A DNA stretch of 64,000 nt from Shimia sp. R10_1. Lineage in GTDB: Bacteria; Pseudomonadota; Alphaproteobacteria; Rhodobacterales; Rhodobacteraceae. The DNA lies in contig NZ_JAGHQX010000006.1 of NCBI RefSeq assembly GCF_017744095.1, positions 248,001 to 312,000 on the forward strand, given 5' to 3'. The notes under the pieces are model-generated. The model ran no database searches, had not been told where the DNA came from, and was given only the letters and a program-made list of their open reading frames with translations. The translations under genes and the position numbers were made by a program. This document shows positions 42,911-52,236 of the stretch, piece by piece (position 1 is the stretch's first letter; each line of letters starts with the position of its first letter).

Positions 42911-42940
42911 TGGCTCCCGGCCTTCGGGCTGGGGGCACCT
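42911..42940 (+). other. Stem-loop between binding-protein and ATPase genes
   Basis: CCGGCC and GGCTGG around a TTCG tetraloop, within a GC-rich stretch. Such hairpins often protect or separate the more abundant binding-protein mRNA from the rest of the operon. Confidence 0.4.
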
Positions 42941-42961
42941 TTTACATACGCGACTTGAAAC

Positions 42962-43738
42962 ATGTCCCATCCCCTCTTGGAAACCGCCGATCTGACCGTG
43001 CGCTTTGGCGGCCACGTTGCGGTGGATCACATCTCCTGCCGTTTTGTCCCCGGTGAACTGACCGCAATTGTCGGTCCTAACGGCGCGGGCAAAACCACCT
43101 ATTTCAACCTGATCTCCGGCCAGATCCCCGCCTCAGAAGGCCGCGTGCGCCTCAATGGCCGTGACATCACCCGCATGTCCGTCGCCCAGCGCACTCATCT
43201 GGGAATTGGCCGTGCCTTTCAGCTCACCAACCTCTTTCCAAATCTCTCGGTGCTGGAAAACATCCGGCTGGTGATCCAGTCCAAGGCGGGGCGGGGCTTC
43301 AACCTGTTGTCCATGGCGGATCGCCATGCCGACCTCACCGCCCCCGCGCAGGAGATTCTGGCCCGCGTGCGCATGACGGATCAGGCTGATCAAGTGGTGT
43401 CAGAGCTGTCACATGGCGATCAGCGCAAGCTGGAGGTCGCCCTGCTGATCGCGCTGGATCCTTTGGTCTACATGTTTGACGAGCCCACAGCGGGCATGAG
43501 CGTCGATGAAGCTCCCGTCGTGCTTGATCTCATCGCCGCGCTGAAAACCCGCAAGGACCGCGCCATTCTGCTGGTGGAACACAAGATGGATGTGATCCGC
43601 ACGCTCGCGGATCGCATTATCGTTCTGCACAACGGTGCCTTGGCAGCCGATGGCGATCCGGCAACGGTCATGGCCTCTGATGTGGTGCAAGAGGCCTATA
43701 TGGGCCGCGATCTGGAAGAGGCGCTGGCCCATGTCTGA
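42962..43738 (+). CDS. ABC transporter ATP-binding protein (LivG type)
   Basis: A 258-residue ATPase. The Walker A is GPNGAGKTT at about residues 38-46, the signature reads ELSHGDQRKLEVALLIAL and Walker B MFDEPTAGMS, the forms typical of LivG. VVQEAYMGRDLEEALAHV closes it. It overlaps the second ATPase gene by 8 bases. With it, it powers the importer. The substrate is set by the binding protein, not here. Confidence 0.93.
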   Translation: MSHPLLETADLTVRFGGHVAVDHISCRFVPGELTAIVGPNGAGKTTYFNLISGQIPASEGRVRLNGRDITRMSVAQRTHLGIGRAFQLTNLFPNLSVLENIRLVIQSKAGRGFNLLSMADRHADLTAPAQEILARVRMTDQADQVVSELSHGDQRKLEVALLIALDPLVYMFDEPTAGMSVDEAPVVLDLIAALKTRKDRAILLVEHKMDVIRTLADRIIVLHNGALAADGDPATVMASDVVQEAYMGRDLEEALAHV

Positions 43739-44453
43739 CCCCATTCTCAAATTGGAAGGCGTGTTCACCAACATCGCGCAGTATCACATCCTGCAAGGGG
43801 TCGACCTCACCGTGCCGCGCGGCGAAGTCACCATGCTTCTGGGCCGCAATGGCGTGGGCAAAACCACCACATTGCGCACCATCATTGGCCACTGGCGCGC
43901 CCATCAGGGCCGCGTGCTGCTGGACGGCACCGATATCACAGGCTTGCCCACGCCTCAGATCGCCCGCGCAGGGATCGGCTTTGTGCCCGAGGACATGGGC
44001 ATCTTTGCCGACCTCACCGTGGAAGAAAACATGATCCTCGCCGCCGTGTCAGGCCCGATAGACCAGACCCGGCTGCAATGGCTCTTCACGGTGTTCCCAG
44101 CGCTTGAAACCTTCTGGAAGAAAGACGCAGGCACACTTTCCGGCGGGCAGAAACAGATGCTGTCCATCGCCCGCGCCATGATTGAAGAGCGTACGCTCTA
44201 TCTGATTGACGAACCCACCAAAGGGCTCGCGCCCGCCATCATCACCACCATGGCCCGCGCCATCAAAGAGCTGAAGGCCCAAGGCGCCTCCATCCTGCTG
44301 GTTGAACAGAACTTCGCCGTCGCCAAAGCGTTGGGAGACAGCGCCAATGTGATGGATGACGGGCGCATGATCTGGTCCGGGCGCATGTCCGAACTGACCG
44401 AGGACACCGCTCTGCAGGAGCGTCTGATGGGCCTCAGCATGGAGGCCCACTGA
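43731..44453 (+). CDS. ABC transporter ATP-binding protein (LivF type)
   Basis: A 240-residue ATPase, the partner of the previous gene. Walker A is GRNGVGKTTTLRTIIG, the signature is LSGGQKQMLSIARAM and Walker B is YLIDEPTKGLAPAII. The start ILKLEGVFTNIAQYHILQGVDLTVPRGEVTML is the LivF type. The chosen ATG overlaps the end of the first ATPase gene by 8 bases; an in-frame ATG further upstream is internal to that gene. There are 61 bases to the permease gene. Confidence 0.93.
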   Translation: MSDPILKLEGVFTNIAQYHILQGVDLTVPRGEVTMLLGRNGVGKTTTLRTIIGHWRAHQGRVLLDGTDITGLPTPQIARAGIGFVPEDMGIFADLTVEENMILAAVSGPIDQTRLQWLFTVFPALETFWKKDAGTLSGGQKQMLSIARAMIEERTLYLIDEPTKGLAPAIITTMARAIKELKAQGASILLVEQNFAVAKALGDSANVMDDGRMIWSGRMSELTEDTALQERLMGLSMEAH

Positions 44454-44514
44454 TGCGCATTGCGAAAAAACAGCCCTTGGCAAAACTCGCCAGATCAAAA
44501 CAGGAGGCCGCAGC

Positions 44515-45546
44515 ATGAGTGCCGCACCAGAGCACGCCCCCACCATGGCCCGCTTGTCTGTGGGGCAACGGCTTGGACCATATGCGCCGGTTCTACTTCT
44601 TGCCGCGATCATGGCGATCGGTCATTTGGCCATTCCTGCCACCTCAAGCTGGCTGACACTCACGCTTTCCGGCCTCGCCATGGGCATGATGATCTTTATC
44701 ATGGCCTCCGGCCTCACATTGGTCTTTGGCCTGATGGATGTGATCAACTTCGGCCATGGCGCCTTTGTCTCGGTCGGGGCCTTTGTCGGCGTGTCCTTCC
44801 TGCTGCTGCTCGAACATATGAGCGGCGCCTCCAGTCTGACCCTCAATCTCACCGCGCTGATGGTGGCCATTGTTGGCGCAATGGCCGCCACCGGGCTGAT
44901 GGGCTGGGCCTTTGAGCGTGTGATCGTGAAACCGGTCTACGGCCACCACCTCAAACAGATCCTTGTCACCATGGGCGGTCTGATCGTGGTGGAACAGCTG
45001 ATCATCGTGCTCTGGGGCCCGGAAGAGATTTACATCACCCGCCCCGAAAGCCTGAAAGGCGCAATCACCTTTGCCGGGGCCGCACTTGAAAAATACCGTC
45101 TGGTGGCTGTGGGCATCGGCATCGTGGTGTTCCTCGCCATGCGCTGGACCCTGCGGCGCACCAAAATCGGCCTGATCGTGCGCGCCGGTGTGGAAAACGG
45201 CGAGATGGTCATGGCCCTTGGCTACAACCTGCGCCTCGTGTTCATCGGCGTCTTTGTCGCGGGATCTGCCCTCGCAGGTTTGGGCGGCGTGCTCTGGGGC
45301 CTCTATCAGGAAGTGGTAACCGCCCATATGGGCAACCAGACCATGATCCTGGTGTTCATCGTCGTCATCATCGGCGGGCTTGGCTCGGTCGAGGGCTGCT
45401 TCATCGGCGCACTCATGGTCGGGCTTTTGCAGAATTACGTGGCCTTTCTCGAACCCAAAGCCGCGCTGATCTCCAACATCGCCCTGATGGTGGCGATCCT
45501 CATGTGGCGCCCGATGGGCATGATCCCCGTGGTAAAGGCGAAATAG
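44515..45546 (+). CDS. Branched-chain-type ABC transporter permease (LivH type)
   Basis: A 343-residue membrane protein with about 8-9 helices. The family block is GLAMGMMIFIMASGLTLVFGLMDVINFGHGAFVSVGAFVG. The later motif VENGEMVMALGYNLRLVFIGVFVAGSALAGLGGVLWG contains the EAA-like coupling loop. AGGAGG lies before the ATG. It has about 30 extra N-terminal residues, which are soluble. Paired with the next gene it forms the membrane channel. Confidence 0.92.
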   Translation: MSAAPEHAPTMARLSVGQRLGPYAPVLLLAAIMAIGHLAIPATSSWLTLTLSGLAMGMMIFIMASGLTLVFGLMDVINFGHGAFVSVGAFVGVSFLLLLEHMSGASSLTLNLTALMVAIVGAMAATGLMGWAFERVIVKPVYGHHLKQILVTMGGLIVVEQLIIVLWGPEEIYITRPESLKGAITFAGAALEKYRLVAVGIGIVVFLAMRWTLRRTKIGLIVRAGVENGEMVMALGYNLRLVFIGVFVAGSALAGLGGVLWGLYQEVVTAHMGNQTMILVFIVVIIGGLGSVEGCFIGALMVGLLQNYVAFLEPKAALISNIALMVAILMWRPMGMIPVVKAK

Positions 45547-45548
45547 TG

Positions 45549-46604
45549 ATGCTGAAAACCCTGCTGTCTGGCGACATGCCCCGCGCCCCCATCCTCTCTG
45601 CCCTGCTGGTGGTGATCCTGATCTGCCTCGCGCTGGCCCCTTTCCTGTTTCCGGGCGTGCGCTCTGTGGATACGGCGGCGCGCATCTGTATCTTCATTGT
45701 GCTGGTGGCATCCTATGATCTGCTGCTGGGCTATGGCGGCATTGTCAGCTTTGCCCACACCATGTTCTTTGGGCTGGGGGCCTATGGCGTCGCGCTGGCC
45801 TCCACCCATCTGGGGCGCGGCTTTGACAGCCTGCTGATCGGCACGCTCGGGGGCGCGGCCGTCGCCGCCACGCTGGCACTGGTCATCGGGCTGTTTTCCC
45901 TGCGTGTCCGCGCCATCTTCTTTGCCATGATCACATTGGCCGTGGCCTCTGCCGTGGCGGTTCTGGTCAGCCAGCTCTCCGGCCTCACCGGCGGCGAAGA
46001 TGGGCTCTCCTTCAAGATCCCCCGCGCCCTTGGCCCCGCCTTCAAATTCGCAGACGGCGAGATCTTCGGCGTCAAAGCCAATGGCAAATTGCTCAAATAC
46101 TACCTGATCTTTGGCGCCTGCCTGATCCTCTTCCTGCTCATGCTGCGCATTGTGAATTCGCCCTTTGGCCGCGTGCTGCAATCCATCCGCGAGAATGATT
46201 TTCGCGCCGAGGCGATCGGCTACCGCGTGGTACATTACCGCGTCGCAGCCACCTGCCTCTCTGCCGCCATCGCCGCCTGCGCGGGCGCGCTCTATGCGAT
46301 CTGGCTGCGCTACGTCGGGCCAGACACCACTCTGTCTATGGAGATTATGATCGACATTCTGCTGATGGTGGTGATTGGCGGCATGGGCACCATGTATGGC
46401 GCGGTGATCGGTGCCACGCTGTTTGTGCTGGCTCAAAACTATCTGCAAAACCTGCTGTCCCTTGCCGGAGACAGCGTCGCCACCCTGCCCCTGCTGCCTG
46501 ATCTGCTCAATGCAGACCGCTGGCTGCTCTGGCTGGGTGTGCTGTTCATTCTGTCGGTCTACTTCTTCCCGACAGGTATCGTGGGCCGCCTGCGCAACAA
46601 CTAA
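45549..46604 (+). CDS. Branched-chain-type ABC transporter permease (LivM type)
   Basis: A 351-residue membrane protein, second permease of the set. Family marks are FIVLVASYDLLLGYGGIVSFAHTMFFGLGAYGVA, RVRAIFFAMITLAVASAVAVLVSQLSGLTGGEDGL and the coupling region VLQSIRENDFRAEAIGYRVVHYRVAA. The ATG is 2 bases after the stop of the LivH-type gene. It closes the transporter operon and converges with the DUF3095 gene. Confidence 0.92.
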   Translation: MLKTLLSGDMPRAPILSALLVVILICLALAPFLFPGVRSVDTAARICIFIVLVASYDLLLGYGGIVSFAHTMFFGLGAYGVALASTHLGRGFDSLLIGTLGGAAVAATLALVIGLFSLRVRAIFFAMITLAVASAVAVLVSQLSGLTGGEDGLSFKIPRALGPAFKFADGEIFGVKANGKLLKYYLIFGACLILFLLMLRIVNSPFGRVLQSIRENDFRAEAIGYRVVHYRVAATCLSAAIAACAGALYAIWLRYVGPDTTLSMEIMIDILLMVVIGGMGTMYGAVIGATLFVLAQNYLQNLLSLAGDSVATLPLLPDLLNADRWLLWLGVLFILSVYFFPTGIVGRLRNN

Positions 46605-46606
46605 TT

Positions 46607-47797
46607 TCAGGCGGCCCGCATCCGCAGATCATGCATCGCCAGCGCATAGCCGCCAGCCGCCCCATCCACAAAATGCATATGGGTCCGCTCCACCGGGGCG
46701 GGCACAATACAAGTCATCATCGCCGCATCCTGCACATGCATCCCATAGTGGATCAGCCCGCGCGCCTGCGCCTTCTGCAAAATCGCCTCAATCTGCGCCC
46801 GCATCTCAGCGTCGCAATCCAGCGTCATCTTCAGCCCATCATCAAACTTCTGATAATCAGCATTCCGCGCCACATCCGCTGTGTAAAGCACCGGGTCAAA
46901 CTGCCCCAACCGCCGCCCACTGCGCAGCAGGCCCCATAAAAACGCACTGACCAGTGTGGCCTTGGCCTTGCGCCACCACAATGGCCCAACAGGGCGGATA
47001 TGCGCCTCAAGCGCCAGGCCCGGCGGCGGGAACACCGCTTTGGGCCCGTCTGCTGGCACCGGATGTGCCCCGCGTGTCTCTGTCTGTGTCGCCGCAATCA
47101 CCGCCTGCGCCACCTCCGCAAAGTCGGCCTCAGAAGTGCACTCTTGCGGCTCCATCACCAATGACAAAATGGCGCCGCGCGCCGCCTCCATATTGGCCCA
47201 CTGACAGCTGAGCCCGCTCAGATCCGGCACATCAGAGGCATCTCTCTGCACAACAGCAAAACGCCCCGCCTTCATTTCACTTTCCAGCCAAGTGAGACCT
47301 CCGCCCGCAAAGCTCGCATAATCCACGCCCTCTGCTGGGGCATAGCGCGCCACGCGCACATCCTGCCCCACCGCGCGAATTTCGCCCACCGTGGCCATCG
47401 CCACCCGCAAACGCAGCCCATATTCCTGCCACGCCCAGTGCCGCACCGCATCCAAAGCAGCCTCCGCCGCCGCACGCTGGCCCGGCCACACGGCAAACTG
47501 CGCGCCATCCCCGCCAAACACATAAGGCAGCTTGGCGCGCTTTGCCGCGTTCAACTGAGCCGAAATCACCGCCGCCCCCACAAGGTTCACGGCTTTGTAG
47601 CGTCCTTTCGCAATCTCTTCTGTAGAGCCAACAATATCAGCCGCGCCCACCACCCAGTCCTCTGGCAAAGGCGCATAACCCGAAGGCTCCGCCATCCGGT
47701 CAAACTCCTGAAAGCGCGGCAACGCTTCGTAAAAACGCTCTGGCCCGTGGCCTGGGTGCGGCTCACTAGGCGGAATGGGAATGTTTTGCGTGCTCAT
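46607..47797 (-). CDS. DUF3095 protein with cyclase-like metal residues
   Basis: A 396-residue cytoplasmic protein of family DUF3095. The segment DWVVGAADIVGSTEEIAKGRYKAVNLVGAAVISAQLN and PYVFGGDGAQFAVWP resemble the metal-binding parts of class III nucleotide cyclases, with Asp54 and Asp97 in the right places. I see no substrate-specifying Lys-Asp pair. The C-terminal half is rich in short helices and ends MHFVDGAAGGYALAMHDLRMR. The chosen ATG has AGGG upstream; a much longer reading frame adds an unrelated part. It is divergent from the MFS gene. No signalling output is known. Confidence 0.78.
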   Translation of the reverse strand: MSTQNIPIPPSEPHPGHGPERFYEALPRFQEFDRMAEPSGYAPLPEDWVVGAADIVGSTEEIAKGRYKAVNLVGAAVISAQLNAAKRAKLPYVFGGDGAQFAVWPGQRAAAEAALDAVRHWAWQEYGLRLRVAMATVGEIRAVGQDVRVARYAPAEGVDYASFAGGGLTWLESEMKAGRFAVVQRDASDVPDLSGLSCQWANMEAARGAILSLVMEPQECTSEADFAEVAQAVIAATQTETRGAHPVPADGPKAVFPPPGLALEAHIRPVGPLWWRKAKATLVSAFLWGLLRSGRRLGQFDPVLYTADVARNADYQKFDDGLKMTLDCDAEMRAQIEAILQKAQARGLIHYGMHVQDAAMMTCIVPAPVERTHMHFVDGAAGGYALAMHDLRMRAA

Positions 47798-47973
47798 GCG
47801 CCAGCCCTGTTGGTTTGCACGCTCCAATCTACGCATTGCCACCGTGCAGAGTTCATCTTTTTTCAGCAGTGTCACAGCCTTGTGCGCCCGCGTGCGCATC
47901 GCGTGAAATCGCACCGGACCTCTTGCCATTTAGACAGACATACTGTCCTGTCTGCGCCGAGGGAGGAATTTTC

Positions 47974-49146
47974 ATGCGCGCAGATCTGATCTTGCTGTGC
48001 TTGGCCTATGTGCTGAGCCAGTTTTTCCGGGCCTTTCTGGCGGTGCTGACGCAGGTACTGGAGGTCGACCTCGGGGCCACCGCAGCGGATCTGGCCTTTG
48101 CCTCAGGCCTCTGGTTCCTGATCTTTGCGGGCATGCAAATCCCCGTCGGCGCCGCGCTGGATCGCTTTGGGCCGCGCCGCACCACCGCTATTCTGCTGCT
48201 TCTGGGCGGCGGTGGCGGGGCCGCGCTCTTTGCCGTGGCCACGGCCCCGATCCATATCTCAATCGCCATGGCGCTGATCGGCATTGGATGTTCGCCGGTG
48301 CTGATGGCCAGCTATTTCATCTTTGCCCGCAGCTACCCGCCCGCGCGCTTTGCCACTCTGGCGGCACTGACGCTGGGTGTCGGCTCCGTGGGCAACCTGA
48401 TCGCCGCCTACCCCACCGCATGGGCCGCAGAAACCATCGGCTGGCGCGCCACGCTCTGGGTGCTCGCCGCCGTCAGCAGCCTGCTCGCAATCGCCGCATG
48501 GCGCATGGTGCAAGATCCCCCCGCCGCGCAAAGTGACACGCGCGGCTCTGTACTTGATCTGCTCAAACTGCCCGCCGTTTGGCTGCTGATCCCGCTGATG
48601 TTTTTCAACTACATGCCCTCCGCCGGCATTCGCGGTCTCTGGATCGGGCCTTATCTGTCGGATGTCTTTGCCCTCACCACTGGTGAAGTCGGACAGGCAA
48701 CACTGGCCATGGGGCTGTCTATGATCCTTGGCACCTTCGTCTATGGCCCTGCGGATCGCCTGCTCGGCACGCGCAAATGGATCATCATTGGGGGTGCGTC
48801 CGTCTCTGCCGCAGCCCTGATCGCCCTGACACTCTTTGCCAAGCAAAGCGCCCTCACCGCCGTGGTCCTCATGTCCATCGTCGGCTTCGCCGGTGCGGCA
48901 TTCCCTGTGATGATCGCCCATTCGCGCAGCTTCTTTCCCGAACACCTGACCGGGCGGGGTGTCACTCTGATGAACCTCTTTGGCATCGGCGGCGTGGGTG
49001 TGATGCAATTTGGCTCAGGCAAGCTGCACAGCGCCGTTGCGCCCGACAATCCATTGCTGGCCTATCAGATGATTTTTGCTGGCCTCGCCGCGGTGCTCAT
49101 CATCGGCGCGCTCATCTATTGTTTCTCCGAAGACCGCCTCGACTGA
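47974..49146 (+). CDS. MFS transporter
   Basis: A 390-residue major facilitator with about 12 helices. Family marks are SGLWFLIFAGMQIPVGAALDRFGPRRTTAILLLLGG, with the motif A form GxxxDRxGxR, and ARSYPPARFATLAALTLGVGSVGNL. The second half includes GTFVYGPADRLLGTRKWIIIGG. GGGAGGA lies just before the ATG. It is related to exporter-type facilitators; the cargo is unknown. It is divergent from DUF3095. Confidence 0.87.
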   Translation: MRADLILLCLAYVLSQFFRAFLAVLTQVLEVDLGATAADLAFASGLWFLIFAGMQIPVGAALDRFGPRRTTAILLLLGGGGGAALFAVATAPIHISIAMALIGIGCSPVLMASYFIFARSYPPARFATLAALTLGVGSVGNLIAAYPTAWAAETIGWRATLWVLAAVSSLLAIAAWRMVQDPPAAQSDTRGSVLDLLKLPAVWLLIPLMFFNYMPSAGIRGLWIGPYLSDVFALTTGEVGQATLAMGLSMILGTFVYGPADRLLGTRKWIIIGGASVSAAALIALTLFAKQSALTAVVLMSIVGFAGAAFPVMIAHSRSFFPEHLTGRGVTLMNLFGIGGVGVMQFGSGKLHSAVAPDNPLLAYQMIFAGLAAVLIIGALIYCFSEDRLD

Positions 49147-49291
49147 GCGGTTTCAATGCTACAAATTCACCCACTTGTGAGCCATCATCGCAAAGCAGAA
49201 TACCCCTCATAAGCAATTTCCGTCGTCCGCCCTCTTTTTTCTTGGGCAAAACAGGGCTAAGAGGGCGCGTCGTTAGAAATGGAGACCAAAG

Positions 49292-50314
49292 ATGGGCTAT
49301 CGCATCGTCGTCGCAGGCGCCACGGGCAACGTGGGTCGCGAAATGCTGAACATTCTGGAGGAGCGTCAGTTCCCCGTGGATGAGCTTGCCGTTCTGGCCA
49401 GCCGCCGTAGCCAGGGTACCGAGGTCACCTTCGCCGACAAAACACTGAAAATTCAAGACATTGAACAGTTCGACTTCTCGGGCTGGGACATGGCGCTTTT
49501 TGCGATCGGCTCTGACGCCACCAAGAAATTCGCGCCCATCGCTGCGGCTGCAGGCTGTGTCGTGATCGACAACAGCTCGCTCTACCGCTACGACCCGGAC
49601 GTACCGCTGATCGTGCCTGAGTGTAATGCCGATGCGATTCACGGCTATTCCAAGAAAAACATCATCGCCAACCCCAACTGCTCCACCGCGCAGATGGTTG
49701 TGGCGCTGAAGCCCCTGCACGACCGCGCAAAAATCAAACGTGTCGTGGTGTCGACCTACCAGTCCGTGTCCGGCTCCGGCAAAGACGCGATGGACGAGCT
49801 CTGGGATCAGACCAAAGCGGTCTACAACCCAACCTCTGACGTGCCGCCAAAGGTCTACACCAAAGAAATCGCCTTCAACGTGATCCCGCACATCGACGTC
49901 TTCATGGAAGACGGCTCCACCAAAGAAGAGTGGAAGATGGTTGCCGAGACCAAGAAAATCGTCGACACAAACATCAAAGTCACCGCCACCTGCGTGCGCG
50001 TGCCTGTGTTTGTGGGCCACTCTGAATCGATCAACATCGAGTTTGAGGATTTCCTGGACGAAGACGAAGCCCGCGACATCCTACGCCAAAGCCCCGGCAT
50101 CATGGTCATCGACAAGCGCGAAGACGGCGGCTACGTCACCCCGAAAGAATGCGTGGGCGACTTCGCCACCTTCATCTCGCGCATCCGCCAGGACAGCACC
50201 GTCGAAAACGGCCTGAACCTGTGGTGCGTGTCTGACAACCTGCGCAAAGGCGCGGCGCTGAACGCGGTACAGATCGCCGAAACTCTGGGCCGCGAAGTGC
50301 TCAAAAAGGGCTAA
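49292..50314 (+). CDS. asd: Aspartate-semialdehyde dehydrogenase
   Basis: Asd makes aspartate semialdehyde, which leads to Lys, diaminopimelate, Met, Thr and Ile. The 340 residues start YRIVVAGATGNVGREMLNILEER (NADP site). The active cysteine is in NPNCSTAQMV and the active His in VFVGHSESINIEF; SGSGKDAMDEL is also typical. GGAGACC precedes the ATG. It has its own terminator. The length and all catalytic residues are normal. Confidence 0.96.
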   Translation: MGYRIVVAGATGNVGREMLNILEERQFPVDELAVLASRRSQGTEVTFADKTLKIQDIEQFDFSGWDMALFAIGSDATKKFAPIAAAAGCVVIDNSSLYRYDPDVPLIVPECNADAIHGYSKKNIIANPNCSTAQMVVALKPLHDRAKIKRVVVSTYQSVSGSGKDAMDELWDQTKAVYNPTSDVPPKVYTKEIAFNVIPHIDVFMEDGSTKEEWKMVAETKKIVDTNIKVTATCVRVPVFVGHSESINIEFEDFLDEDEARDILRQSPGIMVIDKREDGGYVTPKECVGDFATFISRIRQDSTVENGLNLWCVSDNLRKGAALNAVQIAETLGREVLKKG

Positions 50315-50336
50315 GCCCTGCGCTGACAGGTATTAG

Positions 50337-50363
50337 AAAGGCGTCCCTTGGGGCGCCTTTTTT
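50337..50363 (+). terminator. Terminator after asd
   Basis: The arms AAAGGCG and CGCCTTT enclose a second pairing TCCC/GGGG, and a T tract follows, 22 bases after the asd stop. Confidence 0.88.
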
Positions 50364-50493
50364 GTGTCGGAATACAGAGTGCGCCCGTGCCTGTGGCAAT
50401 CCCCCGCCCAAGCGCCTGCCCACAGGCAGGCCTGCCTTGCAACTGCGCCCGCCCCGTGTTGCTCTCCTCTTGAACGCAACACATAGGTGCTTG

Positions 50494-52119
50494 ATGAAAC
50501 ACGCTCTTTTGGCCGCAACCCTGCTGCCCTTCGCCTCACCACTCTCTGCGGACATTATCCCAATCAATGCCCCTGTCACCGCGGCGACCCTGTATTCCGA
50601 AGGTGCAACCGTCACCCGAACCGTGCCCTTCACCGCCCCCGAAGGCGCGCATGAGCTGCTCATCACCAATCTGCCCGAAAGCCTAGACCCAACCTCTGTG
50701 CGGGTCGCCCTTGAGGGCGCAACCCTTGGCGCCATCACCGTGCGCAACAACCGCACCTTCCCACTCGATCTGCCAGACAGCCCCGCGCTGACCGCCGCCA
50801 AAGCCGCCCGTGACGTGGCCCGCGACGCCCTGCGCGCAGTCGAAGACAGCAAAGCAGACGCGCTGCTGACCGCCAAAGCCGCCAAAGCCCGCCTTGCCTA
50901 TCTCGCCACGCTGAAAGCCCCAACCGAAACCGCCGCCTCAGCGGAAACCCTTTTGGCCACGCTCACCTTGATCAACGAGCAAACCCTTGCGATCCAAAAA
51001 GAAATCGCCACGATTGAGCGCGACACCCGACGTTTTGAGCAAACATTGAAAGACCGCCAGCAAGACCTGCAAGACGCCCAAAAACTGGTGGATGCCCTCA
51101 CGCCTTCGCTCAATGAAAACGCCATGCTTTCGATCTCCATCACCGCGCAGGAGGCCACCACAGGCGCGCTCACCCTGACCCATCTGACCGACGATGCCGG
51201 TTGGGAACCAGTCTACGATCTGCACCTGGCCACAGGGGACACGCCGACGCTTACCCTCAAGCGTGGGGCCTTCATTGGCCAATACACCGGCGAAGACTGG
51301 CGCGATGTCGCCGTGACGCTTTCCACCAGCCGACCCGACGCACAGACCCAGCCGCAACAGCTCTGGCCAGATTTGCGTCGTATCCTGCCCCAACAAGAGC
51401 AACTGGCCTACGCCACCGACAGCCGCGCCCTCAAAAGCGCTCCTGCCCCCATGGCGGAGATGGCGATCATGGCAGACACCGCCGCCGTGGATTTCGGTGA
51501 TGGCATCAACGCCACCTACACCTACAACACGCCTGTTGATCTCACCTCAGATGCCGATGCGCTGCGCATCGCGCTGGACACACTGGCCCTCACGCCCACG
51601 GTCTACGCACACGCCAACCCGCTGTATGACGAAACCGCCTTCCTCATGGCCGATGTCACCAACGCGTCTGAAGAAATCATTCTGCCAAGCGAAAACAGCA
51701 GCTTCTATCTCAATGGCACCTTCATTGGCGCGAGCCAGATGCCCCTTCTGGCCCAAGGCGACACAACAGAGCTCTCCTTTGGCCCGATCAACGGCCTCCG
51801 CCTGACCGAGACTCTTGTTCAGCGCAACACCGGCGACAGCGGCGTGATCACCACCCGGAATGACCAGACCGAAGAGCGCATTTTGACCGCCGAAAATCTC
51901 ACCGGTCAGACATGGGATCTGCGCCTCTTTGGCCGCGTCCCCTATTCCGAGCAGGCCGATCTGCAAATCACATGGCAGGCGACCCCAGCCCCGACCGCTG
52001 AAGATGTGGACGGAGACCGCGGCATCCTGATGTGGGAGCGCCCACTGGCTGCGGGGGAAACCTTCACTGTGACGCTTTCCCATGAACTCAAATGGCCCAC
52101 AGACATGATTCTGCGCTGA
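50494..52119 (+). CDS. Exported DUF4139 (mucoidy inhibitor MuiA-like) protein
   Basis: A 541-residue protein with a signal peptide (MKHALLAATLLPFASPLSA). The N-terminal DUF4140 part reads APVTAATLYSEGATVTRTVPFTAPEGAHELLITNLPESLDPTSVRV. A coiled-coil region rich in Ala, Lys and Glu follows at about 95-205 (ARLAYLATLKAPTETAASAETL and EQTLKDRQQDLQDAQKLVDAL). The DUF4139 part begins TDDAGWEPVYDLHL and ends AGETFTVTLSHELKWP. The function is unknown; MuiA of Rhizobium was linked to exopolysaccharide. The chosen ATG gives the signal peptide, although no strong ribosome binding site is seen. Confidence 0.85.
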   Translation: MKHALLAATLLPFASPLSADIIPINAPVTAATLYSEGATVTRTVPFTAPEGAHELLITNLPESLDPTSVRVALEGATLGAITVRNNRTFPLDLPDSPALTAAKAARDVARDALRAVEDSKADALLTAKAAKARLAYLATLKAPTETAASAETLLATLTLINEQTLAIQKEIATIERDTRRFEQTLKDRQQDLQDAQKLVDALTPSLNENAMLSISITAQEATTGALTLTHLTDDAGWEPVYDLHLATGDTPTLTLKRGAFIGQYTGEDWRDVAVTLSTSRPDAQTQPQQLWPDLRRILPQQEQLAYATDSRALKSAPAPMAEMAIMADTAAVDFGDGINATYTYNTPVDLTSDADALRIALDTLALTPTVYAHANPLYDETAFLMADVTNASEEIILPSENSSFYLNGTFIGASQMPLLAQGDTTELSFGPINGLRLTETLVQRNTGDSGVITTRNDQTEERILTAENLTGQTWDLRLFGRVPYSEQADLQITWQATPAPTAEDVDGDRGILMWERPLAAGETFTVTLSHELKWPTDMILR

Positions 52120-52151
52120 CCCGGCGCCACTGAATCATCACGCAATTTTCC

Positions 52152-52181
52152 AAAATGGCGCCACACTCGGCGCCATTTTTG
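52152..52181 (+). terminator. Terminator after the DUF4139 gene
   Basis: The arms AAAATGGCGCC and GGCGCCATTTT form an 11-bp stem with a 6-base loop, followed by a run of T. Confidence 0.9.
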
Positions 52182-52236
52182 CCTCAAACTTAGATTAAAT
52201 TGCATACACAGGGGCAGGCAAGCAGAGGAACACCAT

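Noticed and set aside
50414..50431. Perfect hairpin GCCTGCC/GGCAGGC before the DUF4139 gene
   Set aside because: It has no T tract and there is no second copy or other sign of function; it may be a leader hairpin but nothing supports a specific call.
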